From: Solirubrobacterales bacterium
GTDB taxonomy: Bacteria > Actinomycetota > Thermoleophilia > Solirubrobacterales > Solirubrobacteraceae
Length of the DNA stretch: 8,373 nt
Reading direction: 5' to 3'
Assembly (NCBI GenBank): GCA_025964075.1
Contig: JAOPZQ010000531.1
Span: 1 to 8,373 of the forward strand
The position numbers were made by a program, and so were the translations under genes. A model generated the notes under the pieces. It did no database searches. It had not been told where the DNA came from and saw nothing but the letters and a program-made list of their open reading frames with translations. Positions 1-5,894 of the stretch are shown piece after piece. The stretch's first letter is position 1. Every line of letters starts with the position of its first letter.

Positions 1-530
1 CGCTGGCGCGGTAGGTCGGCGTCCGTGGCCGGCGCGCCCCGCACCCGGCGCCGGGCGCGGCTGGCCAGCTGGCGGGCCGCGTCGGGCGTGCGCTCGATGA
101 TCGGCGCGATCTCTCCGAACGGGACGCCGAACATGTCGTGCAGGACGAACGCGAGCCGCTCCTTCGGCGCCAGCGTGTCGAGCACGACGAGGAGCGCGAG
201 GCCGACCGAGTCGGCGAGCAGCGCCTCGCGTTCGGGGTCGGGAGACGTCGTGTCGACGGTCACGACGGGCTCGGGCAGCCAGCTGCCGACGTAGTCCTCG
301 CGCCGTGCGTTGCGGGTTCGGAGCATGTCGAGCGAGACCCGGGCGACCACCGTGGTCAGCCAGCCGGCCAGGTTCTCGATCGCGTCGGCGTCGGACCGGT
401 TGAGGCGCAGCCACGCCTCCTGCACCGCGTCCTCGGCCTCGGTCGGCGAGCCGAGCATCCGGTAGGCGACCGCTTGCAGTCGCGCGCGCTGCTCCTCGAA
501 CTGAGCTGCGATCAAGTTGTTCTCGTCCAC
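1..530 (-). CDS. ECF41/SigJ-like RNA polymerase sigma factor (3' end beyond window)
   Basis: Alternative sigma factor that directs RNA polymerase to a small regulon. The visible 176 residues cover region sigma-2 (about 10-75, with LAYRMLG-like VAYRMLG at 21-27 and EAEDAVQEAWLRL at 31-43) and region sigma-4 (about 104-165, with the helix-turn-helix FGEIAPIIERTPDAARQLAS around 138-157). The linker holds YVGSWLPEPV at 80-89, the sequence typical of the ECF41/SigJ group. Members of that group also carry a C-terminal SnoaL-like domain that regulates activity; here it would lie off the left edge. GTG at 530 is chosen because GAGAGGA (544-538) lies 7 nt before it; an in-frame GTG at 536 lies too close to that site. 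The gene is divergent from the DHA2 exporter, and an ECF41-type promoter match precedes it. The family call is firm. The subgroup call rests on the linker and the promoter. Confidence 0.93.
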   Translation of the reverse strand, partial: MDENNLIAAQFEEQRARLQAVAYRMLGSPTEAEDAVQEAWLRLNRSDADAIENLAGWLTTVVARVSLDMLRTRNARREDYVGSWLPEPVVTVDTTSPDPEREALLADSVGLALLVVLDTLAPKERLAFVLHDMFGVPFGEIAPIIERTPDAARQLASRARRRVRGAPATDADLPRQ

Positions 531-557
531 GGTCACATCCTCTCGTCGCGGTCCGTC
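531..557 (+). promoter_or_regulatory. ECF41-type promoter reading toward the DHA2 exporter
   Basis: On the plus strand, GGTCACA (531-537), a 16-nt spacer and CGTC (554-557) match the ECF41 pattern with one mismatch. The spacer length is identical to that of the opposing sigma-gene promoter. The start point would be near 563, about 75 nt before the exporter ATG. The -35 element lies directly upstream of the sigma gene's GTG, so the two promoters face each other and their first transcribed bases are close together or overlap. CGTC is a common tetramer in GC-rich DNA, so the support comes from the paired spacing and orientation. Confidence 0.5.
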
Positions 558-565
558 AAAGGGGT

Positions 566-592
566 GACGAATCCGAACCCGCCGGTGTGACG
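566..592 (-). promoter_or_regulatory. ECF41-type autoregulatory promoter of the sigma gene
   Basis: Read on the minus strand, CGTCACA (592-586), a 16-nt spacer and CGTC (569-566) match the ECF41 promoter pattern TGTCACA...CGTC, with one mismatch in the -35 element. Transcription would start near 560 and give a leader of about 30 nt before the GTG at 530. Autoregulation is known for this sigma group; the site itself is inferred from sequence. Confidence 0.6.
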
Positions 593-637
593 ACCGGCCC
601 CACCCCTTAGTTCCGCGACTTCCCGGAGGCCCTCCAC

Positions 638-2110
638 ATGGCGTCAGCCACCCCCGAATCTTCCTTTCTCGCGACGCGTCGCGGCAAGCTCACGCTCGCG
701 CTGCTCGCCGGCATCGCGTTCCTCGACTTCGTCGACGCCTCGATCGTCAACGTCGCGCTCCCCTCGATCCGCCGTGATCTGCACTTCTCCGTCCAGGGCC
801 TGCAATGGGTCCCCAGCGCCTACCTCCTCACCTACGGCGGCTTCATGCTCCTCGGCGGCCGCGCCGCCGACCTCCTCGGCCGCCGCCGCGTCCTCGTCGC
901 CGGCATCTCACTGCTCGGCATCTCATCACTGATCGGCGGCTTCGCCGGCACCTCCGGCCTCCTCGTCGCCGCCCGCCTCGCGCAAGGCCTCGGCGCCGCG
1001 ATGACACTCCCCGCCGCCCTTTCCATCCTCACGACCACCTTCAAAGAAGGCAGTGACCGCAACAAGGCCCTCGGCATCTGGGGCGCCGCCGGCGGACTCG
1101 CATCCGCAGCCGGCGTCCTCCTCGGCGGCCTCCTCACCGCAGGCCCCGGCTGGCGCTGGGTGATGTTCGTCAACCCGATCGCCTGCATCCTCGTCCTCGC
1201 CGCGATCTACCGACTCATCAACGGCGAGCGCCGCCACGCCCAACTACGGAACTTCGACGTCCTCGGAGCGATCCTCGTGACCGGTGGAATGCTGCTCCTC
1301 GTCTACACCCTCATCAAGGCACCCACCTACGGCTGGGGCGACACCCGCACCATCACCCAACTCGCCGCAGCACTCGCACTCCTCGCCGCATTCGTGATCA
1401 ACGAACAACGCACCAAGAACCCGCTCGCGCCACTCTCGATCTTCCGCATCAACGGCCTCGCATTCTCCGACGCCACCCAACTCATCGCCTTCGCCGGCTT
1501 CCTCGCGATGTTCTTCTACCTCACCCTCTACATGCAGAACATCCTCGGCTACTCCCCCATCCAGACCGGCGCCGCCTACCTGCCCCTCACCTTCGCCATC
1601 GGCATCGCCGCCGGCATCTCCTCCCAACTCATATCCCGCATCGGCACCCGACCCATCATCGTCACCGGCGCCCTCATCTCCGCCGCCGGCCTCTACTGGC
1701 TCTCACGCATCCCCGTCCACGGCACCTACCTCACCAACCTCCTCCCCGGCATGCTCATCCTCTCCCTCGGCTTCGGCCCCGTCTTCGTCGGCGTCACCAC
1801 CGCCGCCAACGCCGGCGTCCCCCCCGACAAAGCCGGCCTCGCCGCCGCCCTCCTCAACGCCTCCCAGCAACTCGGCGGCGCCCTCGGCCTCGCCATCTTC
1901 TCCGCCCTCGCCACCAACCGCACCCAACACCTCCTCACCACCCACACTCCACCCCCCCAAGCACTCACCGCCGGCTTCCAACGCGCCCTCCTCACCGGCA
2001 GCATCTTCATCCTCGCCGCCGCCATCATCGCCCTACGCGCCACCAACACCCGCGGCGAAGCGCCGCAGGACACATTCCCTCCGTCCACGGCCGTGCCGGA
2101 CGCGGCGTGA
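638..2110 (+). CDS. MFS exporter of the DHA2 (EmrB/QacA, 14-TM) family
   Basis: Proton-coupled inner-membrane antiporter, probably exporting a drug or toxic metabolite; the substrate cannot be read from sequence. It has 490 residues and about fourteen hydrophobic segments (first near 17-38, last near 448-467). Family marks are the TM1 signature LDFVDASIVNVALPSI (29-44), motif A GGRAADLLGRRR (73-84) in loop 2-3, motif C GAAGGLASAAGVLLGG (149-164) in TM5, and GWRWVMFVNP (171-180). The ATG at 638 is preceded by CGGAGG (624-629) at 8 nt. It is divergent from the ECF41 sigma gene and probably controlled by it. Codon use is unusual: from about 800 to 2050 nearly every third base is C and Gln is often CAA, whereas the first 50 and last 20 codons resemble the neighbours. 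This suggests foreign or recombinant origin. Length and motifs indicate an intact gene. Confidence 0.95.
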   Translation: MASATPESSFLATRRGKLTLALLAGIAFLDFVDASIVNVALPSIRRDLHFSVQGLQWVPSAYLLTYGGFMLLGGRAADLLGRRRVLVAGISLLGISSLIGGFAGTSGLLVAARLAQGLGAAMTLPAALSILTTTFKEGSDRNKALGIWGAAGGLASAAGVLLGGLLTAGPGWRWVMFVNPIACILVLAAIYRLINGERRHAQLRNFDVLGAILVTGGMLLLVYTLIKAPTYGWGDTRTITQLAAALALLAAFVINEQRTKNPLAPLSIFRINGLAFSDATQLIAFAGFLAMFFYLTLYMQNILGYSPIQTGAAYLPLTFAIGIAAGISSQLISRIGTRPIIVTGALISAAGLYWLSRIPVHGTYLTNLLPGMLILSLGFGPVFVGVTTAANAGVPPDKAGLAAALLNASQQLGGALGLAIFSALATNRTQHLLTTHTPPPQALTAGFQRALLTGSIFILAAAIIALRATNTRGEAPQDTFPPSTAVPDAA

Positions 2111-2186
2111 GGCTGGCCCTGAGCGACTACGGCGGGACCCCTCGCTACGCTGGAAGTGCTCCGATCAACGGAAGGAGGGTGAGCCC

Positions 2187-2483
2187 GTGCTCACTGTCAC
2201 CCGAACGGCCGCCGAGGTGCTGGACTCGATCGTCGCCTCGACGCCCGAGCCCGACAGCGTAGGAGTGCGCATCAGCCGGATCGCCGGCAGCGACGGCGAA
2301 CCGGCCCTGAAGTTGGCGGCGGTGGAGTCGCCTGACCCCGAAGACGAGATCATGGACCGGGGCGCGGAGCACGCCTCCCTGTTCATCGAGCCCGCGGCGT
2401 CGGCAATGCTCGACGGCAAGGTCCTCGACGCCCGCGTCGAGGGTCAGCAGGTCGCCTTCATGCTGGCCGACGCCGAAGGCTGA
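2187..2483 (+). CDS. IscA/HesB-like small protein lacking cysteines
   Basis: A 98-residue protein resembling the Fe-S biogenesis (IscA/HesB) fold. The N-terminal helix (LTVTRTAAEVLDSIV, 2-16) leads into a strand VGVRISRI (25-32). The late segment LFIEPAASAMLDGKVLDARV corresponds to the 'yvd...L.G..iDyv' part of IscA. The three metal-ligand cysteines of true A-type carriers are absent; the protein contains no cysteine at all, and the tail ends at about the point where the CGCG motif would follow. It is therefore unlikely to carry an Fe-S cluster in the usual way and may have kept only the fold. The start is GTG at 2187, 7 nt after GGAAGGAGGG (2170-2179). A weak -10-like TACGCT lies at 2146-2151 without a clear -35. 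The fold is moderately sure; the function is unknown. Confidence 0.8.
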   Translation: MLTVTRTAAEVLDSIVASTPEPDSVGVRISRIAGSDGEPALKLAAVESPDPEDEIMDRGAEHASLFIEPAASAMLDGKVLDARVEGQQVAFMLADAEG

Positions 2484-2501
2484 CGCGGCCGAGGGGCGTA
2501 G

Positions 2502-2549
2502 GGAGCGGCGCCGCGATCGAGCGCCCGAGGGCGCTCGCGACGCCGCTCC
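2502..2549. terminator. Bidirectional hairpin terminator between convergent genes
   Basis: GGAGCGGCG (2502-2510) pairs perfectly with CGCCGCTCC (2541-2549). A second stem inside it pairs 2518-2525 with 2530-2537 around a CGAG loop. The structure lies 19 bp after the IscA-like stop codon and 40 bp after the stop of the opposing winged-helix gene, where a shared terminator is expected. There is no real T-tract (only GTTT at 2557-2560), which is common in high-GC actinobacteria. Confidence 0.6.
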
Positions 2550-2588
2550 TGCGCTCGTTTCGCAAGGACGGGAGGAGGCTTGCGCCGT

Positions 2589-2999
2589 CTACTCGTCGCT
2601 CCCGGGCTTCGGCACCCGGTATCCCGTCGTGCTGCCCACCTCGACCTTCTCGGCGAGGCCGTCGGCCGTGAGCTTCGCGAGCGTCGCGTAGGTGACCGTC
2701 TTCTTGACCCCGGTCACCGAGGCGATCTCGGCCACGCTGACGCCGGGACGCTCGGCGACCACGTCGAGGATCCGGCGGCGGTTCTCGCCGCGCGGCGCGC
2801 GGGGCCCCGGTGACTTCGCGGGCGACCGGCGTGTTCTCCGCGCCGTGCGCTCCGCTGCCGTCGATGGCGTGCTCGGGCGCCCGTTGGCCCCGAGCGCCGC
2901 GCGCGCCTTGACGAGGCGCTCGTGCTCGTCGAACGCCGAGCGCAGCTCGGTGAGTCGCCGATCGATGTCCGCGGTGATGCGGTCGAGGAGGTCGGTCAC
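2589..2999 (-). CDS. Coiled-coil / winged helix-turn-helix protein, putative DNA-binding regulator
   Basis: A 136-residue protein with three parts. A charged coiled-coil helix at the N-terminus (about 1-36: TDLLDRITADIDRRLTELR and onward) probably dimerises. A basic, proline-rich linker follows (about 40-70). A C-terminal winged helix (about 72-130) contains RRRILDVVAERPGVSVAEIA, then GVKKTVTYATLAKLTADGLAEK as recognition helix and wing, and ends TTGYRVP. This layout is a common actinobacterial small regulator type with no fixed name that I can give. The GTG at 2999 is chosen over longer in-frame starts (to 3242) because GAAGGA (3011-3006) sits 6 nt before it, and because the upstream extension is low-complexity sequence that overlaps the DUF1918 gene. 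It lies 161 bp after the DUF1918 gene on the same strand and converges with the IscA-like gene. Target genes cannot be told. Confidence 0.85.
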   Translation of the reverse strand: MTDLLDRITADIDRRLTELRSAFDEHERLVKARAALGANGRPSTPSTAAERTARRTRRSPAKSPGPRAPRGENRRRILDVVAERPGVSVAEIASVTGVKKTVTYATLAKLTADGLAEKVEVGSTTGYRVPKPGSDE

Positions 3000-3160
3000 G
3001 GTAGGTCCTTCGTTCCGATTCAGCAGAGCGCCGAGAGTATCCAAGCGCTCAGGTGCCGGGGACCCGAGCGAGAACCAGCTTCCGAACGTCAAGCGAGCTG
3101 CGACCTGCATCGCTGCCTCGTCGGCTCGGAGCCCAGCGGAACTGAGCCGGACCCGTCGGT

Positions 3161-3361
3161 CTACGCGGAGCGACCCGCGGGCTCGTCCCGCTTCAGCGCG
3201 CCGGCGGCCGGCGTGTAGATGCTCTCGTGCCCGTCGTCCCATCGGATTCGATACCGGGGATGGGGGTCGTCGCGCACCACCTCCTCCACCACACCGCGGC
3301 GGACGGCGCGGTCGGTCGACTCCGCCTCGACGAGGACGTGATCTCCAGGGGAGAAAGCCAT
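3161..3361 (-). CDS. DUF1918 domain protein
   Basis: A 66-residue protein matching DUF1918, a small actinobacterial SH3-like barrel family of unknown function. The start AFSPGDHVLVEA (2-13) gives the first strand, RRGVVEEVV (21-29) the second, and YRIRWDDGHESIYTP (37-51) is the family signature. The last 12 or so residues (KRDEPAGRSA) are a charged tail. The ATG at 3361 follows AAAGGA (3372-3367) at 5 nt. It begins 30 bp after the ureD stop on the same strand, so the two may be co-transcribed. Nothing in the family links it to urease, so the adjacency may be accidental. Recognition of the family is firm; the role is unknown. Confidence 0.9.
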   Translation of the reverse strand: MAFSPGDHVLVEAESTDRAVRRGVVEEVVRDDPHPRYRIRWDDGHESIYTPAAGALKRDEPAGRSA

Positions 3362-3386
3362 GACTGTCCTTTCGGCGACTTCGGAT

Positions 3387-3399
3387 CGAGGTTACCTCG
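3387..3399. repeat. Short palindrome over the ureD stop, upstream of the DUF1918 gene
   Basis: CGAGGT-T-ACCTCG: 6-bp arms around one central base. It covers the TAA stop of ureD (3394-3392) and lies about 15 bp before the ribosome binding site of the DUF1918 gene. It could be a repressor site for the downstream gene; the arms are too short for a convincing terminator. Chance occurrence is possible. Confidence 0.3.
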
Positions 3400-4279
3400 C
3401 GCGGACCCGGTGGTCGAGCCGACTCGGCAACGACATCGCGACCGACGTCGAGTCGCCCGGCATGGGCGTGATCAGGGAGGCCGTCCAGCCCCGTTGGATC
3501 TCGTCGAGCCCGCCGAGGTCTCGCGTGCTCGCGACGAGCCGGCGGATGAGGGTGTCCTCGGGACCCAGGGCGAACGCACCGTCTGGCGCCTGACCGGCGA
3601 CACCGTAGCGGCCGAGGGTGGCGACCGCCTTGGCGTCACCGACGACGGCGAGGCTACGCAAGGCCGCGTGATCGCCCGTGTCGACGGTCTCGTCGAGGAT
3701 CGGCCTCGTGCCGCGCGCGACGCGGGTCCGGCTGTGCGCGTGGCCGGGCGGCTCGCCGTGGCGCCCGAACACGAGCGTGTCGCGGTGCACGACGCGCGCT
3801 CCCGCGCCGATGACGATCGTCACCCGCCGCTCGAGCCGGGCGCCGGCGGCGATGACCAGCGGCTGCTCGGCGAACGCGAGACGCGCGCCGTCGCCGACGT
3901 CGAGCTCGATCAACTGGCGCGCCCGTGCGCCGGGGTGGGCGAGTGTCGCGGAGATGTCGGCGAGCTCGAGCGCGGCCCCCGGCTCGACGCGCACCGTCAG
4001 TCGCACGTCGTCGCCGCCGACGAGGTACGCGGCGGTCTGCACGATCGCGACGCGAGCGGCGCTCTCGCCCGAGCCGCGGACCTCGCGAAGACCCAGCGGC
4101 GGCGTGCTGCGCAGCTCGCGAACGACGCTGCGCCCGTCCCCGGCGCGCGTGACGACCAGGGACGTGGAGCCGTCAGTGCCCGTGGGCGTGACCGTCGACG
4201 TGGACGTGGGGCACGGTAAACGCGCACCGCGACTCTGAGTTCGGACTCCGCGTCGAGATCGCCTCGACCGCGGGGCCAA
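3392..4279 (-). CDS. ureD: Urease accessory protein UreD (orphan; start uncertain)
   Basis: UreD/UreH is the scaffold that binds apo-urease and, with UreF and UreG, allows nickel insertion. The UreD-like part begins around SLVVTRAGDGRSVVRELRS, continues through PPLGLREVRG, LVGGDDVRLTVRVEPGAAL and the DTLVFGRHGE segment, and ends SLPSRLDHRVRAR. At about 255-262 residues it is full length for an actinobacterial UreD. The start is a problem. The only permissive start codon in frame upstream of the conserved region is TTG at 4279, which would add about 35 residues of Arg/Ser/Thr-rich sequence unlike the family. No ATG, GTG or TTG lies close to the conserved N-terminus; a CTG occurs at 4159. A His-rich reading frame just upstream, one base out of frame, may be the real N-terminus or the relic of a neighbouring urease gene. 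No urease subunit or other accessory gene is in the window. Family call firm, start unresolved; the coordinates given use the TTG. Confidence 0.82.
   Translation of the reverse strand: MAPRSRRSRRGVRTQSRGARLPCPTSTSTVTPTGTDGSTSLVVTRAGDGRSVVRELRSTPPLGLREVRGSGESAARVAIVQTAAYLVGGDDVRLTVRVEPGAALELADISATLAHPGARARQLIELDVGDGARLAFAEQPLVIAAGARLERRVTIVIGAGARVVHRDTLVFGRHGEPPGHAHSRTRVARGTRPILDETVDTGDHAALRSLAVVGDAKAVATLGRYGVAGQAPDGAFALGPEDTLIRRLVASTRDLGGLDEIQRGWTASLITPMPGDSTSVAMSLPSRLDHRVRAR
4173..4214 (-). other. His-rich mini reading frame overlapping the ureD 5' end
   Basis: GTG at 4214 to TGA at 4175-4173 encodes VPHVHVDGHAHGH, with 5 His in 13 residues. The frame stays open upstream to about 4346. His-rich metal-binding segments are typical of the termini of UreG and UreE, so this may be the remnant of a neighbouring urease accessory gene. 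It may also be the detached N-terminus of ureD itself: loss of one base near 4175 would fuse it to DGSTSLVVTRAG. There is no good ribosome binding site before the GTG. The sequence is seen directly; the origin is inferred. Confidence 0.4.
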
Positions 4280-4370
4280 GCGCGCTCGAGCGGGTCACGC
4301 GCGCGGCTAGGACCGACGTGAGACGCTGGCCTCGAGCCGGAGGAAGCTAAGGAAGCGGAGGCAGACCATC

Positions 4371-4811
4371 ATGGACCACGATCAGATGCTCGAGGTGGCC
4401 CTCGAAGAGGCAAGGGTCGGGCTGCATGAGGGGGGCATTCCGATCGGGAGTGCGATGTTCGACGCGTCGGGCGTCATCCTCGGGACCGGGCATAACCAGC
4501 GCGTCCAGCGGGGGGACCCTTCCGCTCATGCCGAGGTCGAGGCGTTTCGAGCAGTGGGCCGGCGGCGTTCATACCGGGACACGATCATCTCGACGACCCT
4601 GGCTCCGTGTTGGTTCTGCAGCGGCCTGATCCGCCAGTTCCGAATCGAAGCGGTGGTCGTCGGGGAGTCACGGACGTTCCGGGGAGGGATCGACTGGCTG
4701 CGCGAGTGCGGCGTGCGCGTCATCGACCGCGACTCGGACGAGTGCGCCCAGCTTCTGCAGTCCTTCATCGCCGACCATCCCGAGATCTGGGACGAGGACA
4801 TCGGCGAGTAG
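4371..4811 (+). CDS. Cytosine deaminase, yeast FCY1-like zinc enzyme
   Basis: A 146-residue cytoplasmic enzyme of the cytidine deaminase-like fold, expected to hydrolyse cytosine to uracil and ammonia (EC 3.5.4.1) in pyrimidine salvage. The zinc site is complete: HAE (53-55, with catalytic Glu55) and PCWFC (79-83, cysteines 80 and 83). Matches to the yeast enzyme extend beyond the zinc motifs: GGIPIGSAMF (21-30), GTGHNQRVQRG (38-48, with the substrate-binding Asn42), VVVGESRTFRGG (96-106), and above all the C-terminal lid W..EDIGE (140-146), where Trp140 and Asp143 correspond to residues that close over the base. It is slightly shorter than the 158-residue yeast protein because of a shorter N-terminus. 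The ATG at 4371 follows GGAGG (4357-4361) at 9 nt. It is convergent with the binding-protein gene. A related nucleobase or pterin analogue as substrate cannot be excluded. Confidence 0.9.
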   Translation: MDHDQMLEVALEEARVGLHEGGIPIGSAMFDASGVILGTGHNQRVQRGDPSAHAEVEAFRAVGRRRSYRDTIISTTLAPCWFCSGLIRQFRIEAVVVGESRTFRGGIDWLRECGVRVIDRDSDECAQLLQSFIADHPEIWDEDIGE

Positions 4812-4815
4812 CTGG

Positions 4816-5871
4816 TCATCCCCGTCTGCGGAGGAGGCGGCTGAATGGGTCGGAGTACGGTCGAAAGGGCTTGGGGAACGCTGCGATCGCGCGCGCGACG
4901 TTGCCTTTCGTCAGGAGTGCGATCGGGGCATCGACTCTCGCCGGCAACCTCGCGCCGCGGCCCGCCGCCGCGCACGCCTCGACTGCCATCTGTCCCATCA
5001 CGTACGGGTACTGGGACACGGTCGCGCTCATCGATCCCGCCCGGACGGCGTCGAGCGCTTCGGCGATGCCGTCCAGTCCGATGATCCTGACCTTGCCGGT
5101 CATGCCCGCGGCGCGGACGGCGTCGGCGATCCCCAGCGCCATCAGGTCGTTGGCGGCGAAGAAGCCGGCGAGATGCGGGTGCGTGCGAAGGGTTCGCTCC
5201 GCCGCGATCTCGGCCGTCGTGCGGTCGTAGTCGGCGTTGACTCGCGCGACCACTCTCAAGCGTGATCCCCGGATGCCACGCTCGAATCCGCCCAACCGGA
5301 GGCCGCTGTTGACGTTGTCGGCCCAGCCGCCGACGAGCGCCACCTCGCCGCCGCCGGGGAGGACGGATGCCATCCGGGCGCCGGCCAGCCTTCCGGCCGC
5401 GAAGTCGTCCGTTCCGATGTAGGTCCCGACGCGAACACGCGCGCGCGAGGCGACGGCAGGGTCGATCGGGCTGTTGAGGACGATCGGACGCCCAACGCCA
5501 CGCAAGGCGGCCGCGAGGTTGGTCGCCGTGATCGGGGCGACCACGTAGCAGTCGTCCCTCGCGGCGACGAGCGCTCGGACCTGCGCGGCCTGACCGGCGA
5601 GATCGGCGTTGCTCGTCACCGATCGGACCGTCGCACGCACCTCGAGTCGCCCCGCGTGGGCCCTCGCGCCTTCGTAGATGGCCACGAAGAACGGGTTGTC
5701 GAGGGCATTGAGGACGACGCCCATCCGGACGGGGTCGCGCACGGCTCCGACGGCGCGGACCGGCGCGGGTTCGGCTCCGACGGCGCGCACGGGCGCGAGT
5801 TCGGCTCCAACGGCCCCCCCGGCGAGAAGAACCACCGAGACGGCCACAGTCGCGATCGGCCAAGCCTTCAC
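4816..5871 (-). CDS. Secreted ribose/LacI-type periplasmic substrate-binding protein
   Basis: A 351-residue binding protein of the type I periplasmic (Peripla_BP_4, RbsB-like) family, acting outside the membrane to capture a sugar or similar small ligand. An N-terminal signal or anchor helix (about 4-20, MKAWPIATVAVSVVLLAGG) is followed by a repeated linker (21-50). The mature fold starts at GVVLNALDNPFFVAIYEGA (51-69). Family landmarks are GTDDFAAGRLAG (153-164), ADNVNSGLRLGGFERGI (184-200), FFAANDLMALG (237-247), IIGLDG (263-268) and SATVSQYPYVMG (282-293). There is no lipobox cysteine, so it is not a typical Gram-positive lipoprotein. The GTG at 5871 follows GAGAGGG (about 5883-5877) at 6 nt. 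No ABC ATPase or permease accompanies it, but a CHASE sensor kinase is divergent from it, so a sensing role is plausible. The C-terminus lies 4 bp from that of the cytosine deaminase. Ligand unknown. Confidence 0.9.
   Translation of the reverse strand: MKAWPIATVAVSVVLLAGGAVGAELAPVRAVGAEPAPVRAVGAVRDPVRMGVVLNALDNPFFVAIYEGARAHAGRLEVRATVRSVTSNADLAGQAAQVRALVAARDDCYVVAPITATNLAAALRGVGRPIVLNSPIDPAVASRARVRVGTYIGTDDFAAGRLAGARMASVLPGGGEVALVGGWADNVNSGLRLGGFERGIRGSRLRVVARVNADYDRTTAEIAAERTLRTHPHLAGFFAANDLMALGIADAVRAAGMTGKVRIIGLDGIAEALDAVRAGSMSATVSQYPYVMGQMAVEACAAAGRGARLPARVDAPIALLTKGNVARAIAAFPKPFRPYSDPFSRLLRRRG
5722..5811 (-). repeat. Three tandem 30-bp repeats in the binding-protein linker
   Basis: Three in-frame copies encode VGAELAPVRA, VGAEPAPVRA and VGAVRDPVRM (residues 21-50 of the binding protein). 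The first two are nearly identical in DNA and the third has diverged. The unit ends the signal helix and starts the mature protein, so each copy could offer a signal-peptidase-like site (VGA) or lengthen a spacer between membrane and binding domain. Such repeats can change copy number by slippage. Confidence 0.8.
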
Positions 5872-5894
5872 CTAGCACCCTCTCGATCGAGTGC

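Noticed and set aside
138..590. 150-residue plus-strand open frame at the left end
   Set aside because: Antisense to the sigma factor gene, whose sigma-2, linker and sigma-4 motifs are unmistakable on the minus strand.
3034..3092. TTGACG (3092-3087) and TACTCT (3039-3034) as a promoter for the winged-helix gene
   Set aside because: The two boxes are 47 bp apart and neither has a partner at 16-18 bp, so no promoter can be supported.
3000..3242. Longer N-terminus for the winged-helix protein (start at 3242)
   Set aside because: The extension overlaps the DUF1918 gene, is not conserved-looking, and a good ribosome binding site precedes GTG 2999.
3227..4219. 330-residue plus-strand open frame
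   Set aside because: Antisense to ureD and the DUF1918 gene; its translation has no recognisable domain, whereas the opposite strand is clearly UreD.
4526..5878. 450-residue minus-strand open frame
   Set aside because: It overlaps the binding-protein gene in another frame, reads through the deaminase end and is an Arg-rich shadow with no family features.
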